Position numbers and translations under genes: made by a program. Below are positions 48,755-57,574 of a stretch of DNA of 64,000 nt, piece after piece. Source of the stretch: Arcticibacter sp041902385 (GTDB taxonomy: Bacteria; Bacteroidota; Bacteroidia; Sphingobacteriales; Sphingobacteriaceae). The DNA lies in contig NZ_CP169244.1 of the NCBI RefSeq assembly GCF_041902385.1, positions 2,232,001 to 2,296,000 of the forward strand. The letters run 5' to 3'. Positions within the stretch are counted from its first letter, which is position 1. The number at the start of each line of letters is the position of its first letter. A model generated the notes under the pieces. That model searched no databases and was not told the origin of the DNA. It saw only the letters and a program-made list of their open reading frames with translations.

Positions 48755-51169
48755 TCAGCTTTTTTCAGTATCCTCGGGATTAACTACCGGAAGGGTAAAA
48801 AAGAATGTAGAGCCTTTTCCTTGTTCGCTTTCAACCCATATCTCTCCCTGGTGGCGCCTGATGATTTCGGCGCAAAGATAAAGACCAATGCCAAACCCGG
48901 ATATGTTTTTGGTCTTCTGGTTTTCCACCCGGTAAAAGCGTTCGAAAAGCTTTTCACGATCCTCCTTGCCGATTCCTATGCCTTCATCCTGCACGCTGAC
49001 AAGTGCCAGCCCCAAACCGAGCGGTTTACAGTTGATCTCAATTACGGTGTCAGGAAGAGAGTATTTAATAGCATTACTGAGAAAATTCGATACTACCTGT
49101 CCGATCTTGTCCCGGTCAGCGTATATCGGAAGAGTGCCGTCCGGAAAGAATAAAATCGTGTGGCGTGTATTAACGAGCAGGATGTCTTCAATCACTTCTT
49201 TGACTAGTTCGTTGAGATCAAAGTTTTGTCTGTACAAGTGCAACTTGCCCGACTCCAGCCGGGAGACATTCAGGAAACTGTTGATCATGTTGACCATCTT
49301 GTTTACCTGGATATTTACTTTTTCCAGCGCACCAAGAGCAAAGGTGTCATTCTGTTTCGAAGCACGCTTTAACAGCATCTGAATATAGGCCTTAAGTGAG
49401 GTGAGCGGGGTTTTCAGCTCGTGACTTACAATGCCGATAAAGTCGTTCTTTCGCTGCTCATCCTGCTTTTGTTCCGTAATATCCATGATCACCCCGGCAA
49501 AGTGGGAAGGGTGATTCTGGTCGTCGAAATATGGTTTGCCGATGGTTCGGAGCCAGCGCAGTTTCTGGTCATGATAACCAATTACCGGGTATTCGTAGTT
49601 AAATGACGAATGGACAGAGATTGCTTCGGCTGAAGCTTTCTTTACAACTTCGCGGAATTCCTCAGTGATCTGATTAGTCAGTTCGGTAAATCCGGTCGCA
49701 TCTGTAGCATGATAGCCGTGCAGCTCTTTCACCCGCGGAGAAAATGTGTAGGTCTCACTTGAGAGATCCAGCATCCAGGTGCCCAGTCTGGCCGCGTCTA
49801 CCGACAGCCTGAGCATTTCTTCTGCTCGCTGCAGGCTTTGATTTGCCATCAATTGTTTTGTGACGTCCTGTACGGTGCCTATAAACCTTTCCGGCCGGTC
49901 TGAGTGGTCAAACAGCACTTTTCCGTTGGCCCGCACCCATCTTATTATTCCATCATCAGCCCCTACAGTTCTGAACTCAGCTTCGTACTCTCCGTTACTG
50001 AGCGCTTTGTTGTATGCTCTTTCGACGATTTTATTTACCCTGTTGCGGTCTTCAGGGTGCAGTCCCTGCAGGAAAGCATCTTCATAACTTACCTCCCTCC
50101 CGTCGTAAATGCCAAACAGCTCGCGGCAACGCGAATCCCATTCCAGCTTCCCGCTCCTGGGGTCGAGGTCGAAGAGCCCCAGACCGGATGCCTGTTTCGC
50201 AAGCTGGATCTGCCCATATAATTGCTCCAGTTCCTTTTCTGCTTTATACCGTTCAGTTACCTCTGTAATGATCGCCATAATACGGGTAACGGAGCCGTTA
50301 TCTCCCTTTATTGGATGATAAACAGCGTCAAAGTATCCCTCCTTAAGTTCCCCCTGTCGCAATATTCGGCTCTTGATGTTTGTGCCCGTGAACGTCTCGC
50401 CGCTCGAGAAGACATTCTGAAGGATATTGAGATAAGGGTGCTCTGCTATCTCGGGCCTTGCTACAATGAGCGGCTTCCCGATCACATCTTCCGTCCTTCC
50501 CCACAGTTCCAGCACTTTGTCATTCACCAGCTCGATATAGAGGTCCGGACCTTCTAAGACGCATATCGCTACAGGAGCCTGCTTTACCAGATTACGGAAG
50601 CGCGCTTCGCTTTCAAAAAGATGCTGATTGAGAACTTTTAGATGGTGATAAGACTGATTGAGCTCTTCGTTAATAGCCGCCAGTTCCTCGTTCATCGCAC
50701 CCAGCTCCTGATTAGTTGAAGCAAGTTCCTCAACCAGGGTCTGCTCTCTCAACTTGCCCTCACTGATCAGCTGTTCGTGTCGGAATCGATCACTTACATC
50801 CCTGGCGGTATGGAGGATACAGTATACCTGTCCCCGTTCATCACTGATTGGCAGGTATCTGAAATCAAAGTAAAACGTTGACAGTGTGCCGTCCACCTTT
50901 AAGGCAGAGGGAGTATTCGTTGCTTCATACGGAAGGCCTGTCTTCCACACATTTTGCAGGATGTTGATGAGGTGCTGGCCCTGCAGTTCCGGCACTGCTT
51001 CTTCAAGGGGCTTTCCGATTACACTTCTGTCTTTGCCCCAAATGCGAATCATCGCATTATTTGCGTTTTCAATGATTAGTCTTTGACCGCTGTATATTGC
51101 AGTCGCATTTTCTGACAGAGATAGTATCTCAAGTATTTGATTGCAACTGAGCCGGGCTTCACTATTCAT
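48755..51169 (-). CDS. Multi-PAS soluble sensor histidine kinase
   Basis: 804 residues, no membrane segment or signal peptide. PAS domains run through about 10-130 (TAIYSGQRLIIENANNAMIR), 190-310 (PVAICVLEGPDLYIELVNDK), 320-440 and 445-565 (PAS_3 type: FGIYDGREVSYEDAFLQGLH; TWMLDLSSETYTFSPRVKEL). The first two are separated by a coiled coil made of near-repeats (ELASTNQELGAMNEELAAIN). HisKA has FIGIVSHELKTPLTSLKAYI; HATPase has NFLSNAIKYS, VQDEGIGIGKEDREKLFERF and GFGIGLYLCAEIIRRH. A cytosolic sensor with no adjacent response regulator. Confidence 0.93.
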   Translation of the reverse strand: MNSEARLSCNQILEILSLSENATAIYSGQRLIIENANNAMIRIWGKDRSVIGKPLEEAVPELQGQHLINILQNVWKTGLPYEATNTPSALKVDGTLSTFYFDFRYLPISDERGQVYCILHTARDVSDRFRHEQLISEGKLREQTLVEELASTNQELGAMNEELAAINEELNQSYHHLKVLNQHLFESEARFRNLVKQAPVAICVLEGPDLYIELVNDKVLELWGRTEDVIGKPLIVARPEIAEHPYLNILQNVFSSGETFTGTNIKSRILRQGELKEGYFDAVYHPIKGDNGSVTRIMAIITEVTERYKAEKELEQLYGQIQLAKQASGLGLFDLDPRSGKLEWDSRCRELFGIYDGREVSYEDAFLQGLHPEDRNRVNKIVERAYNKALSNGEYEAEFRTVGADDGIIRWVRANGKVLFDHSDRPERFIGTVQDVTKQLMANQSLQRAEEMLRLSVDAARLGTWMLDLSSETYTFSPRVKELHGYHATDATGFTELTNQITEEFREVVKKASAEAISVHSSFNYEYPVIGYHDQKLRWLRTIGKPYFDDQNHPSHFAGVIMDITEQKQDEQRKNDFIGIVSHELKTPLTSLKAYIQMLLKRASKQNDTFALGALEKVNIQVNKMVNMINSFLNVSRLESGKLHLYRQNFDLNELVKEVIEDILLVNTRHTILFFPDGTLPIYADRDKIGQVVSNFLSNAIKYSLPDTVIEINCKPLGLGLALVSVQDEGIGIGKEDREKLFERFYRVENQKTKNISGFGIGLYLCAEIIRRHQGEIWVESEQGKGSTFFFTLPVVNPEDTEKS

Positions 51170-51265
51170 TAGCAGTGTATACAGGTTTTGCGATAAATAT
51201 ATTTAATTTTCATCATACTCAGCGAACATCTATCCGCACTCCAGGGAAATAGGATATATAAAGCG

Positions 51266-51295
51266 AAAGGCCTCCGCGAAGATGCAGAGGCCTTT
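51266..51295. terminator. Terminator between the fasciclin and histidine kinase genes
   Basis: AAAGGCCTC / GAGGCCTTT, 9 perfect pairs with a 12-nt loop and short T-tract on both sides. Confidence 0.75.
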
Positions 51296-51319
51296 CTATT
51301 ATATTGGGAATTGTCATTA

Positions 51320-51891
51320 TTACTGCTTGGGCATCAGTACGCCGTTGATTACGTGCCCAACGCCATTTGTTCCTTCAAGGTCAAAGACTGTGACGAGAGC
51401 AGAGTGCCCCGCTGCGTCGGATATCTCCAGATTTTTGTTTGCATTCACTTTAAGCGTGAGTGTGCCTCCGTCAATCGTGTTTAGGGTGGCTGTTCCCTTT
51501 CCGGTCGTCAAGGCCTTGATAATATCAGCCTTTGTATACTTACCTGTTACGATGTGGCCTCTCAGTGCCGGCGTGAGTTTGGCGGGGTCTTTCAGCAAGC
51601 TATCTACACCTGCGCCTGACGTGAATGCCTGATCAGAAGGTGCAAAAACCGTATAAGGCCCCCCGAGTTTAAAGTATTTTCCAGTCCGGCAGTTTTGATA
51701 GCAGAGACCATCGTAGTGTTATAACCAGACTGAGAGATGGCCTGCACCACGTCACCAGAAGGCGCCGCAGCTTGAGTAGAGGCGGCTGCAGTGCCGTTTT
51801 GTTGGTTTGAGGTGCTATCCTGAGTCTGTGCATAAATTGTTGTGATTCCCATGGTTGCTGCGAGGGCAACAGTCATTAATATTTTTTTCAT
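51320..51891 (-). pseudogene. Secreted fasciclin (FAS1) domain protein, frameshifted in C6/G6
   Basis: The first frame (from ATG 51891) has a signal peptide (MKKILMTVALAATMGITTIY, ends AQTQ), a Gln/Ala/Ser-rich linker and the start of FAS1 (VVQAISQSGYNTTMVSAIKT, AGLENTLNSGG), then ends in out-of-frame residues. The other frame supplies LLKDPAKLTPALRGHIVTGK, GGTLTLKVNANKNLEISDAA and GVGHVINGVLMPKQ. Adding one base to the C6 run at 51659-51664 restores GGPYTVFAPSDQAF, the central FAS1 motif, and a chain of about 190 residues. FAS1 proteins are adhesion or matrix proteins. Confidence 0.9.
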
Positions 51892-52097
51892 AATAGTTGT
51901 AGTTTATTAGCTAAGTACTACTAGTCAAAGTCGTGCCAAAAGAACAATCTGCCTTTTGCCGGGCCAAAAGCAAACATTTCAGGGTGTTCTGTATTATTCT
52001 TAGAACACTCGGATTGTTAGAAAAAGCAACAGGTTGTTGGAGTTGTCGACATTAGCGATTATTTGAAGATTATTTCTCGCCTGTCCTTGTGAAGTGT

Positions 52098-52105
52098 TAT
52101 ATTTG
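52098..52105 (+). promoter_or_regulatory. -7 box for the 78-residue protein
   Basis: TATATTTG, perfect TAnnTTTG, 52 bp before the ATG at 52158. The remainder of 51892-52097 shows nothing recognisable. Confidence 0.45.
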
Positions 52106-52157
52106 TTAACGGAAGTTCCTGTGTGCCAATTATTAAACATTATAAATCAAATTTGCC

Positions 52158-52394
52158 ATGTCATTCTACTATGTAAGTAACAACCGCCAGTACGACGGCA
52201 GCTATGAGGTCCACAAAGAGGGTTGTGGGTTTATGCCGCTTAACAAAACTTTTTTAGGGCATTTTTCAAGTTGCGAGGAAGCAGTGAAAGAAGCAAAACG
52301 TCTTCACCTGAAATCGAAACCTTGTATCTATTGTACTTTTGAGTATCAGCAGGCTCAGTATCGGCATGGAGTGCGTGTCAGACATAAGGCCTAG
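52158..52394 (+). CDS. Small Cys/His-containing protein of unknown function
   Basis: 78 residues: MSFYYVSNNRQYDGSYEVHK, then EGCGFMPLNKTFLGHFSSCE, EAVKEAKRLHL and KSKPCIYCTFEYQQ. A CxxC (CIYC) together with Cys23, Cys39 and nearby His residues could bind zinc. The arrangement (Y-x-V-H-x-x-x-C...LG-x-F-x-x-C-x-x-A...C-x-x-C) resembles small proteins with a nucleic-acid-repair 'Ada/SAP-like' look, but I do not recognise a family. Own promoter; not in an operon. Confidence 0.65.
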   Translation: MSFYYVSNNRQYDGSYEVHKEGCGFMPLNKTFLGHFSSCEEAVKEAKRLHLKSKPCIYCTFEYQQAQYRHGVRVRHKA

Positions 52395-52722
52395 GTGATA
52401 GCCAAGTTCAGGCAGGGTGCTGTATGCGAAGATGAGTGTTGCTTGATGGGCTTTGCCAGCGTTTAAGCAGCTGCACTTTTTTGAGAATGTTCGGTCAGGT
52501 CTTCCGGCATTGCATAGCGGAGGAGGGATGCTTTTCGGTAGCAGAAATAGTTCCTCGTCCGCTGTGTTTTTTATATATTTGCGCAAACCCCATTTGCCTT
52601 ATCTGCTTTTAGTTAAAGTGATTATACAAAAACAAAACGAATAGACAGATCTGTTTTAAGAGCAACATCTGCAAACAGACTGGTTGCTGGAAAGAGAATC
52701 TAAAATAAAGTAAGTACCATAT
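52395..52722. other. Leader/intergenic region of the acyl-CoA dehydrogenase gene
   Basis: 328 bp without a supported gene. It holds the -7 element TATATTTG at 52574-52581, with TTC (one mismatch to TTG) at 52551-52553, exactly 20 nt upstream. The expected leader is about 135 nt. Confidence 0.45.
52574..52581 (+). promoter_or_regulatory. -7 box for the acyl-CoA dehydrogenase gene
   Basis: TATATTTG (perfect TAnnTTTG) with TTC at the 20-nt spaced -33 site. Confidence 0.5.
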
Positions 52723-54222
52723 ATGCTGTTAACTGATCTCAGTTTTTCTGAATTTATACACAACTTCGAGAATACCCTCCGCCATCTTTTCCGCGAGAAG
52801 GAAGATATTAACCAGCTGAGCCTGGAAAGAGGCCTGCCTCCCGCTGTTCTAAGCGAAATTATGTCTGGTGTGCCACTGTCTGTTGCTATTCCCGTGCAAT
52901 ATGGCGGGCGTGGAAGTATAGTAAAAGAATGCCTGGGCTTATTGTCTGCCGCTTCTTACGAATCGCTCTCCTTATCTCTTATTTTTGGAATTAATATCGC
53001 GCTATTCCTCGAGCCGGTTGCCAAGTATGCAAACGAGGGGATAAAGGGTAATATTTTTCAACGTTTCCTGGAACAAGGTCAGATGGGCGGGCTTATGATC
53101 ACAGAGCCCGGATATGGAAGTGACGCCCTTAATATGAAGACGTTTAATAAGGAGATTGATGGCGGCTATCAAATCAAAGGTACGAAGCACTGGCAGGGGT
53201 TGACCGGCATGGCAGATTACTGGCTGATTGCCTGCAGGAAAGAGAACGGAGATGGTGAACTCGGGCGTGATATTGACTTCTTTATATCCGACAGTCACCA
53301 GGAGGGGCAGAAGGTGCTCGTAGAAGAATACTATGATAATGCAGGTCTGTATATGATCCCCTATGGCCTGAATAAGCTCGATCTCCGCGTTCCTCCTACG
53401 CATAAGCTCGAACCGGAGACGACGGGAATAAAAATGATGCTCGACATCCTGCACCGGAGCCGGATGCAGTTCCCGGGAATGGGAATGGGATTCATTAAAC
53501 GAATGCTTGACGAAGCGATCGCTCATTGTACCAACAGGATGGTAGGAGCAGGAAACTTGCTGGCCATGGACCAAATTCAATTCCAGTTGTCGCGTATTCA
53601 GACTGCCTACACCATTTGTTCTGCCATGTGTGCACGAAGTAGTGAGATTAGCGGGATTGATCATAATCTTGCGGCTGAAGGTATAGAGGCGAATAGTATG
53701 AAGGCTGTTGTGACCGACTTGATGCAGGAATCCGCGCATTTGCTCGTGCAGGTTTCTGGCGCTAACGGTTACCGGATCAGTCATATAGGGGGCAGAGGGA
53801 TTATGGACAGCCGTCCGTTTCAGATTTTTGAAGGCTCTAATGAAATGCTTTATGCTCAGATAGCGGAAGCTGTTACGCGGCAGATGAAAAAGCAGAAGGA
53901 AGCCAGTTTGTACGGCTTCTTAAAGGGATTTGCGTTAACAGCCCAGGCCTGCGACTATTTCAGAAACAATCTGGACGTGCAAATTAACGGTGCTTTAAAT
54001 CAGCGTAAGCTGGTTGACCTGGGAAGGATTGTAGCCCGCGTGGTATGTATGGAATACGTTGTGGCGTTACAGGCAAAGGGATTTCGCAAAGATTTGGCGG
54101 ACAATTGCATCGTGATGATGCAGCAGGAGATCTCGTCCCTCATGTCTTCCTTTAACGCTCGTAATGAGGTGACTGTTGTGGAAGATTATTCACACGACAG
54201 TTCCTGGCTGCAATTCGTTTAA
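52723..54222 (+). CDS. Acyl-CoA dehydrogenase family flavoprotein
   Basis: 499 residues, longer than the usual 380-400. N-terminal helices and IPVQYGGRGSIVKECLGLLS lead to the FAD-loop motif GGLMITEPGYGSDALNMKTF and KGTKHWQGLTGMADYWLIAC (beta domain). The C-terminal helical domain carries RIQTAYTICSAMCARSSEIS and GGRGIMDSRPFQIFEGSNEM, equivalent to the QIFEGTNE motif near the active site. About 110 extra C-terminal residues follow. The substrate is unknown. A single-gene unit, with no etfAB or thiolase nearby. Its 3' end overlaps a converging small gene by 33 bp. Confidence 0.88.
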   Translation: MLLTDLSFSEFIHNFENTLRHLFREKEDINQLSLERGLPPAVLSEIMSGVPLSVAIPVQYGGRGSIVKECLGLLSAASYESLSLSLIFGINIALFLEPVAKYANEGIKGNIFQRFLEQGQMGGLMITEPGYGSDALNMKTFNKEIDGGYQIKGTKHWQGLTGMADYWLIACRKENGDGELGRDIDFFISDSHQEGQKVLVEEYYDNAGLYMIPYGLNKLDLRVPPTHKLEPETTGIKMMLDILHRSRMQFPGMGMGFIKRMLDEAIAHCTNRMVGAGNLLAMDQIQFQLSRIQTAYTICSAMCARSSEISGIDHNLAAEGIEANSMKAVVTDLMQESAHLLVQVSGANGYRISHIGGRGIMDSRPFQIFEGSNEMLYAQIAEAVTRQMKKQKEASLYGFLKGFALTAQACDYFRNNLDVQINGALNQRKLVDLGRIVARVVCMEYVVALQAKGFRKDLADNCIVMMQQEISSLMSSFNARNEVTVVEDYSHDSSWLQFV

Positions 54223-54444
54223 GAGATCAGCCACCGATTGCCCCACGGCTTGTGCCAGGCCAGCCGACAGCTTTAGTCTGTTCGTCTCTGCATTGGACCA
54301 AACGTTTGCAATCTGATCTCTCAGCAGCGTGTAGGTGGTATTGTACAGAACTACTTTGATCTCAAGGATAGAAGGCTGGATGAGCCGGTGGCTTTCGAAA
54401 TAGGTTGTATAGATGCGATCGTCGTAGTGAACCTTTAATTCCAT
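54190..54444 (-). CDS. Small protein of unknown function, overlapping the acyl-CoA dehydrogenase 3' end
   Basis: 84 residues (MELKVHYDDRIYTTYFESHR ... LLNELQPGTVV) with a beta-rich start and helical end; no signal or membrane segment. Supported by a promoter directly upstream (TTG-N19-CATCTTTG, 54493-54464). Family not recognised. Its last 11 codons lie antisense to the end of the dehydrogenase gene. Confidence 0.55.
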   Translation of the reverse strand: MELKVHYDDRIYTTYFESHRLIQPSILEIKVVLYNTTYTLLRDQIANVWSNAETNRLKLSAGLAQAVGQSVADLLNELQPGTVV

Positions 54445-54463
54445 TCTTTCTGTTACTTTTGCG

Positions 54464-54493
54464 CAAAGATGATAATAAATGAGCCTTTTTCAA
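54464..54493 (-). promoter_or_regulatory. Promoter of the 84-residue protein
   Basis: Minus strand TTG (54493-54491), 19 nt, CATCTTTG (54471-54464), the same CAnnTTTG variant as in the rRNA promoters. The -33 part lies inside the terminator hairpin that follows. Confidence 0.5.
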
Positions 54494-54508
54494 TGTCGAA
54501 AAAGGCTC
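54480..54508. terminator. Terminator after the BadF-type kinase gene
   Basis: TGAGCCTTTTTC / GAAAAAGGCTCA, 12 perfect pairs with a 5-nt loop. Confidence 0.85.
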
Positions 54509-54520
54509 ATTTATTATCTC

Positions 54521-55377
54521 CTAAACGGCGGCAGCGCTTTGCTCCCGATGAAACCTGATCAGTCCCGGAATTGGTGATTTTAAGATTACACCCATCTCCA
54601 TCCCAAATTCAGCAGCTACAGAGGCAAGTATATCTTTAAAGCAGAAGGCTACAGAGCCGATGCAATTAAGTTTTAGATCGCGGTAGCCCGGATACAGTGA
54701 AACAAGGTTTTTGAAGAAATCTCTAAATGCAGAACGGATCAGCTGCTGGCAATATTCACTGTCCATATTCGTGTCAAAGAATTTCGTAAAGCTTGCACAG
54801 AAACGGTTCGCCAGCGGTTTCGTATAAATATTGTCCATAATTTCATGTTCTGAAATATGGTACATATCCTGAAAGTTTTTCTTAATCTCAGGAGGTACTG
54901 TATCTCTGATGATATCTTTTAATAGCTGCTTGCCCATGTAGCAGCCGCTTCCTTCGTCACCCAGGATATAGGCTGCGGAGTCGATATTACGGGTAATATC
55001 CTTGCCATCATACAGGCAGGTGTTGGTGCCGGTTCCCAGGATAGCAGCGAAGCCCTTATCGTGTCCCAGCAAGGCACGGCAGGCTGCAAGCAGGTCGTGC
55101 TCAATTTCAATTTGCGCCTGCGTGAAGACTTGCTGAAACGCTCTTTTCAGAATGGCCGCTTTCTCCGCATTATGTACACCAGCGCCGTAGAAATAAAGTT
55201 CTTTTACGTCTTCAGTCCTAAATGTTTCGGGTAAGCTTTTTTTAAGGACTCTACAATGTAAGGCTCGTCCACGTAGTAGGGATTATATCCCTCTGAATGA
55301 AAGTCGATGGTTTCTTCAGTTGAGCCTATCAGCGTCCAATGTGTCTTGGTAGATCCTCCGTCTGCTATAAGTATCAT
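54521..55377 (-). pseudogene. BadF/BadG/BcrA/BcrD-type ATPase, probable N-acetylglucosamine kinase, frameshifted in A7
   Basis: From ATG 55377 the protein starts MILIADGGSTKTHWTLIGST, the phosphate-1 loop of ASKHA kinases, then GYNPYYVDEPYIVESLKK. The frame then stops after out-of-frame residues. One base added to the T7 run at 55237-55243 gives SLKKSLPETFRTEDVKELYF and continues in the long frame with GAGVHNAEKAAILKRAFQQV, AILGTGTNTCLYDGKDITRN (phosphate 2) and LGDEGSGCYMGKQLLKDIIR, ending at 54521, about 285 residues. Bacteroidota homologues are GlcNAc kinases in amino-sugar recovery, which would fit the GH20 enzyme at 3.5 kb. Confidence 0.87.
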
Positions 55378-55478
55378 AATTGTTGTTTTTAAAACTTAAA
55401 GGTAGAAAAACTTAGTGTAAATAATACACTCCCGTCGAAATGATTTTCGTCACTCTTTCGGCCGGGGGTAGACCACGT

Positions 55479-56124
55479 TCAGATTATCCCGGCTTTGCAC
55501 GCTAATCGTATAAGCTGAGCAGAGTTTTTTACTCCTGTTTTATCAATCAGATTTTGGCGATGCCCTTCTACTGTTCTTCGGCTGGTAAATATCCTGGAAG
55601 CTATTTCATTGTTAGTATGGCCTTCTGCTATTAGTTTCAGTACCTCCAGCTCCCGATTGGTAAGGTCGGAAGCTGCCGGCAGCGGAACCCGTTGCTCGAA
55701 ACTTTTGCAAGCTCTGTTTAACATCACCATCCCTAATTCAGCGCAAACCATTTTCTTTCCTGCCGCAACATGCCTGATCGCGAACAATACCTCCTCTGTA
55801 CTCGTGTTTTTTAACAAGTAGCCGCTTACACCGAGCCGAAAAGCTTCATAAATATATTTTTCATTGTCCATCATTGACAGGACGATTAATTTGATTTGAG
55901 GATAGCGCTGCTGCAAATGCTCTATGAGTGTCAGGCCATCCATCTCCGGCATGCTAAGGTCAGTTAAAATAATATCTGCTTCCGTTTTATTTTCAAGCAG
56001 GGGGAGCACCTCTTTCCCATTGCTTACTTCGGCCGTGACGAGAACGTCGCCCTCTCGTTCCAGCATTGTTTTTTGTTCCGCTCCTTACAATTTGATGGTC
56101 TTCTACGAGTACTATCCTGATCAT
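55479..56124 (-). pseudogene. NarL/FixJ-type response regulator, frameshifted in A6 near the N-terminus
   Basis: ATG 56124 begins MIRIVLVEDHQIVRSGTK, the start of a receiver domain with the acidic pair, then the frame is lost at an A6 run (plus-strand T6 at 56069-56074). The next frame gives MLEREGDVLVTAEVSNGKEV, IILTDLSMPEMDGLTLIEHL (phospho-Asp), IVLSMMDNEKYIYEAFRLGV and the LuxR HTH LTNRELEVLKLIAEGHTNNE. Removing one A joins them as RSGTKTMLEREGDV; this is the only break here that needs a base removed. Orphan regulator: no kinase gene adjacent. Confidence 0.87.
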
Positions 56125-56209
56125 TAGACTTAGGTTTATAAGTCTAATAATATTCATTGGTTAAAAATGGTTTATAATATTCAATATATTTTTATATGGT
56201 GCCGGCAGT

Positions 56210-56659
56210 TTACATGAGTTTAGTGATCCTGTATTCCTGCCCGTTCATGCTGACCATATCTCCCTCTGTTTTCCCTGCAAACGCCCGGGCAAGAGGAGAG
56301 CTCGGTGATATTACTTGAAAAGTATAGGTATCGAGTATCATAAGACCAATGGCTGTAGCGATATAGAAGTTGCCACGACTGGTGAATACCAGGCTCCCTG
56401 GTTGTACGGTTGCCGTCTGCTTTGAAGGATTAACAAGAGACAGCCCATGCTTTAATTTACGGGCCTCCATCAGCCGGGTCTGGTTGAAGGAGATCTCTTG
56501 CTCCATCATTTCGCGGCTCGTTTCGTACTTGTCGCCTGCACTGCTTTTGGTTTCGTTAGACTGAGCGTCCTTTGCCGATCTGATATTCAGCTCTGCTGCT
56601 GCGATCCGCGCCTCTGCTTCCGCGATGCATAGACGATACAGTTTCTCCTTCAGTGTCAT
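56210..56659 (-). CDS. GreA/GreB C-terminal-domain-like protein
   Basis: 149 residues from ATG 56659 (MTLKEKLYRLCIAEAEARIA); a 39-codon upstream extension is not protein-like. A long N-terminal helical coiled-coil part (about 1-80, with SSAGDKYETSREMMEQEISF) precedes a small beta domain (QPGSLVFTSRGNFYIATAIG ... ISPSSPLARAFAGKTEGDMV). The SP-x-x-x-x-A-RAF/GKxxGD pattern is that of the GreA FKBP-like domain, and KYETSREM resembles the GreA coiled-coil region. It probably binds RNA polymerase; whether it stimulates cleavage is uncertain. Confidence 0.75.
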   Translation of the reverse strand: MTLKEKLYRLCIAEAEARIAAAELNIRSAKDAQSNETKSSAGDKYETSREMMEQEISFNQTRLMEARKLKHGLSLVNPSKQTATVQPGSLVFTSRGNFYIATAIGLMILDTYTFQVISPSSPLARAFAGKTEGDMVSMNGQEYRITKLM

Positions 56660-57022
56660 GCCGGCAAATAAAGGAAAAATTGTGCGGCAAGTTATTTTTT
56701 TCTCAAGGTGTATAATAAACAATAAGCAGCAGCGTATATATATTCGATAAGGTTTAGGTGCCCTGCTCACGCTCATCGTGACGGGGCTTTTTTATGCCCC
56801 ATTTGCGACGCACTGTTATAGTGTGAAAGGCCCGAATCCGCTTTAAGTAGCTATTGTTAGCTTGGGACAAGCGCGTGGAGGGCGGCTGCTCCATTGGAAC
56901 CTTAGCTTTACCCTGCCTGAGTACGGTCCAAGGCCGTTCTGAGCCTGGTCCCTCCCTGTTTAGAGCCCCCACCCTGCATGCATAGGACATAGACCGATTT
57001 AGGACCGGGCCAAGACCGACAT
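56660..57022. other. Intergenic region before repeat locus 2
   Basis: No supported gene. Contains a GGGGC-TTTTTTAT-GCCCC hairpin (about 56784-56802) and, from about 56925, loosely repeated GGTCC/GACCG words that grade into the regular 11-bp array at 57023. Confidence 0.4.
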
Positions 57023-57080
57023 GACTCGGTGCTGACTCGGTTCTGAGTCGGTCCTGAGTCGGTCCTGAGTCGGTTCTGAC
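57023..57080 (+). repeat. 11-bp tandem array, locus 2 (five GAGTCGGTCCT units)
   Basis: Consecutive 11-bp units start at 57023, 57034, 57045, 57056 and 57067: GACTCGGTGCT, GACTCGGTTCT, GAGTCGGTCCT, GAGTCGGTCCT, GAGTCGGTTCT, then GAC. The core GGTYCTGA matches the CGTTCCTGA core of the array at 13955-14022. Confidence 0.9.
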
Positions 57081-57116
57081 TATAACAGAACTTGGGCATG
57101 TCTCAGGTTCGTCTCG

Positions 57117-57249
57117 TCCTGAATAGGCTATCGTCCCGTCCTAAATAGTCTATACAGAAGATTATTGGATTAATAATAAATAAGCTATACAGGGTGAGAT
57201 GTTATTTCTGAAGTAGCTATACAGGTTGATATGTAATGGCGCTATACAA
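57117..57249 (+). repeat. Array of TCCTGA...TATACAG repeats, locus 2
   Basis: A partial unit at 57117 (TCCTGAATAGGCTAT) is followed by full 19-bp units at 57139 (TCCTAAATAGTCTATACAG), 57174 (TAATAAATAAGCTATACAG) and 57206 (TTCTGAAGTAGCTATACAG), and a decayed one at 57231 (ends GCTATACAA). The spacing of full units is 35 and 32 bp. Same unit, order and orientation relative to the 11-bp array as at locus 1. The remaining 57250-57574 holds no recognised gene. Confidence 0.8.
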
Positions 57250-57574
57250 AGTAAATCTTCATTTTTATAGTTTATTTTTTTCGACGTTTTTTAAGTAAGC
57301 CTCGTTGCTGGTATGCAACCGGTGGAGACAGGAAGTCGCAACTGCTACGTGGTCCTAGCGCATTGTAGGCCTGATGCTCTTTCTGATCTTATTGGTCGTC
57401 TGTTCGGGGCGAACAGGGGAATGGTGAAGATCGAGTTCAGACTTTATACTTTCATCGGCCCTTAAAGGAGGTTCGCATGTCTTAAAGCCAATTTTATATT
57501 CCTTCCTGATCTGAAGTCTTTCTCGCAAAATGTCCTGCCTTTTTTCGAACTTTGCAGGACAGGTCATTCTGCAT

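Noticed and set aside
53002..53784. 260-codon open frame antisense to the acyl-CoA dehydrogenase
   Set aside because: Shadow; no start context or protein-like motifs.
56660..56776. 39-codon extension of the GreA-like protein
   Set aside because: The segment is not protein-like and the family normally starts at the coiled coil, as from ATG 56659.
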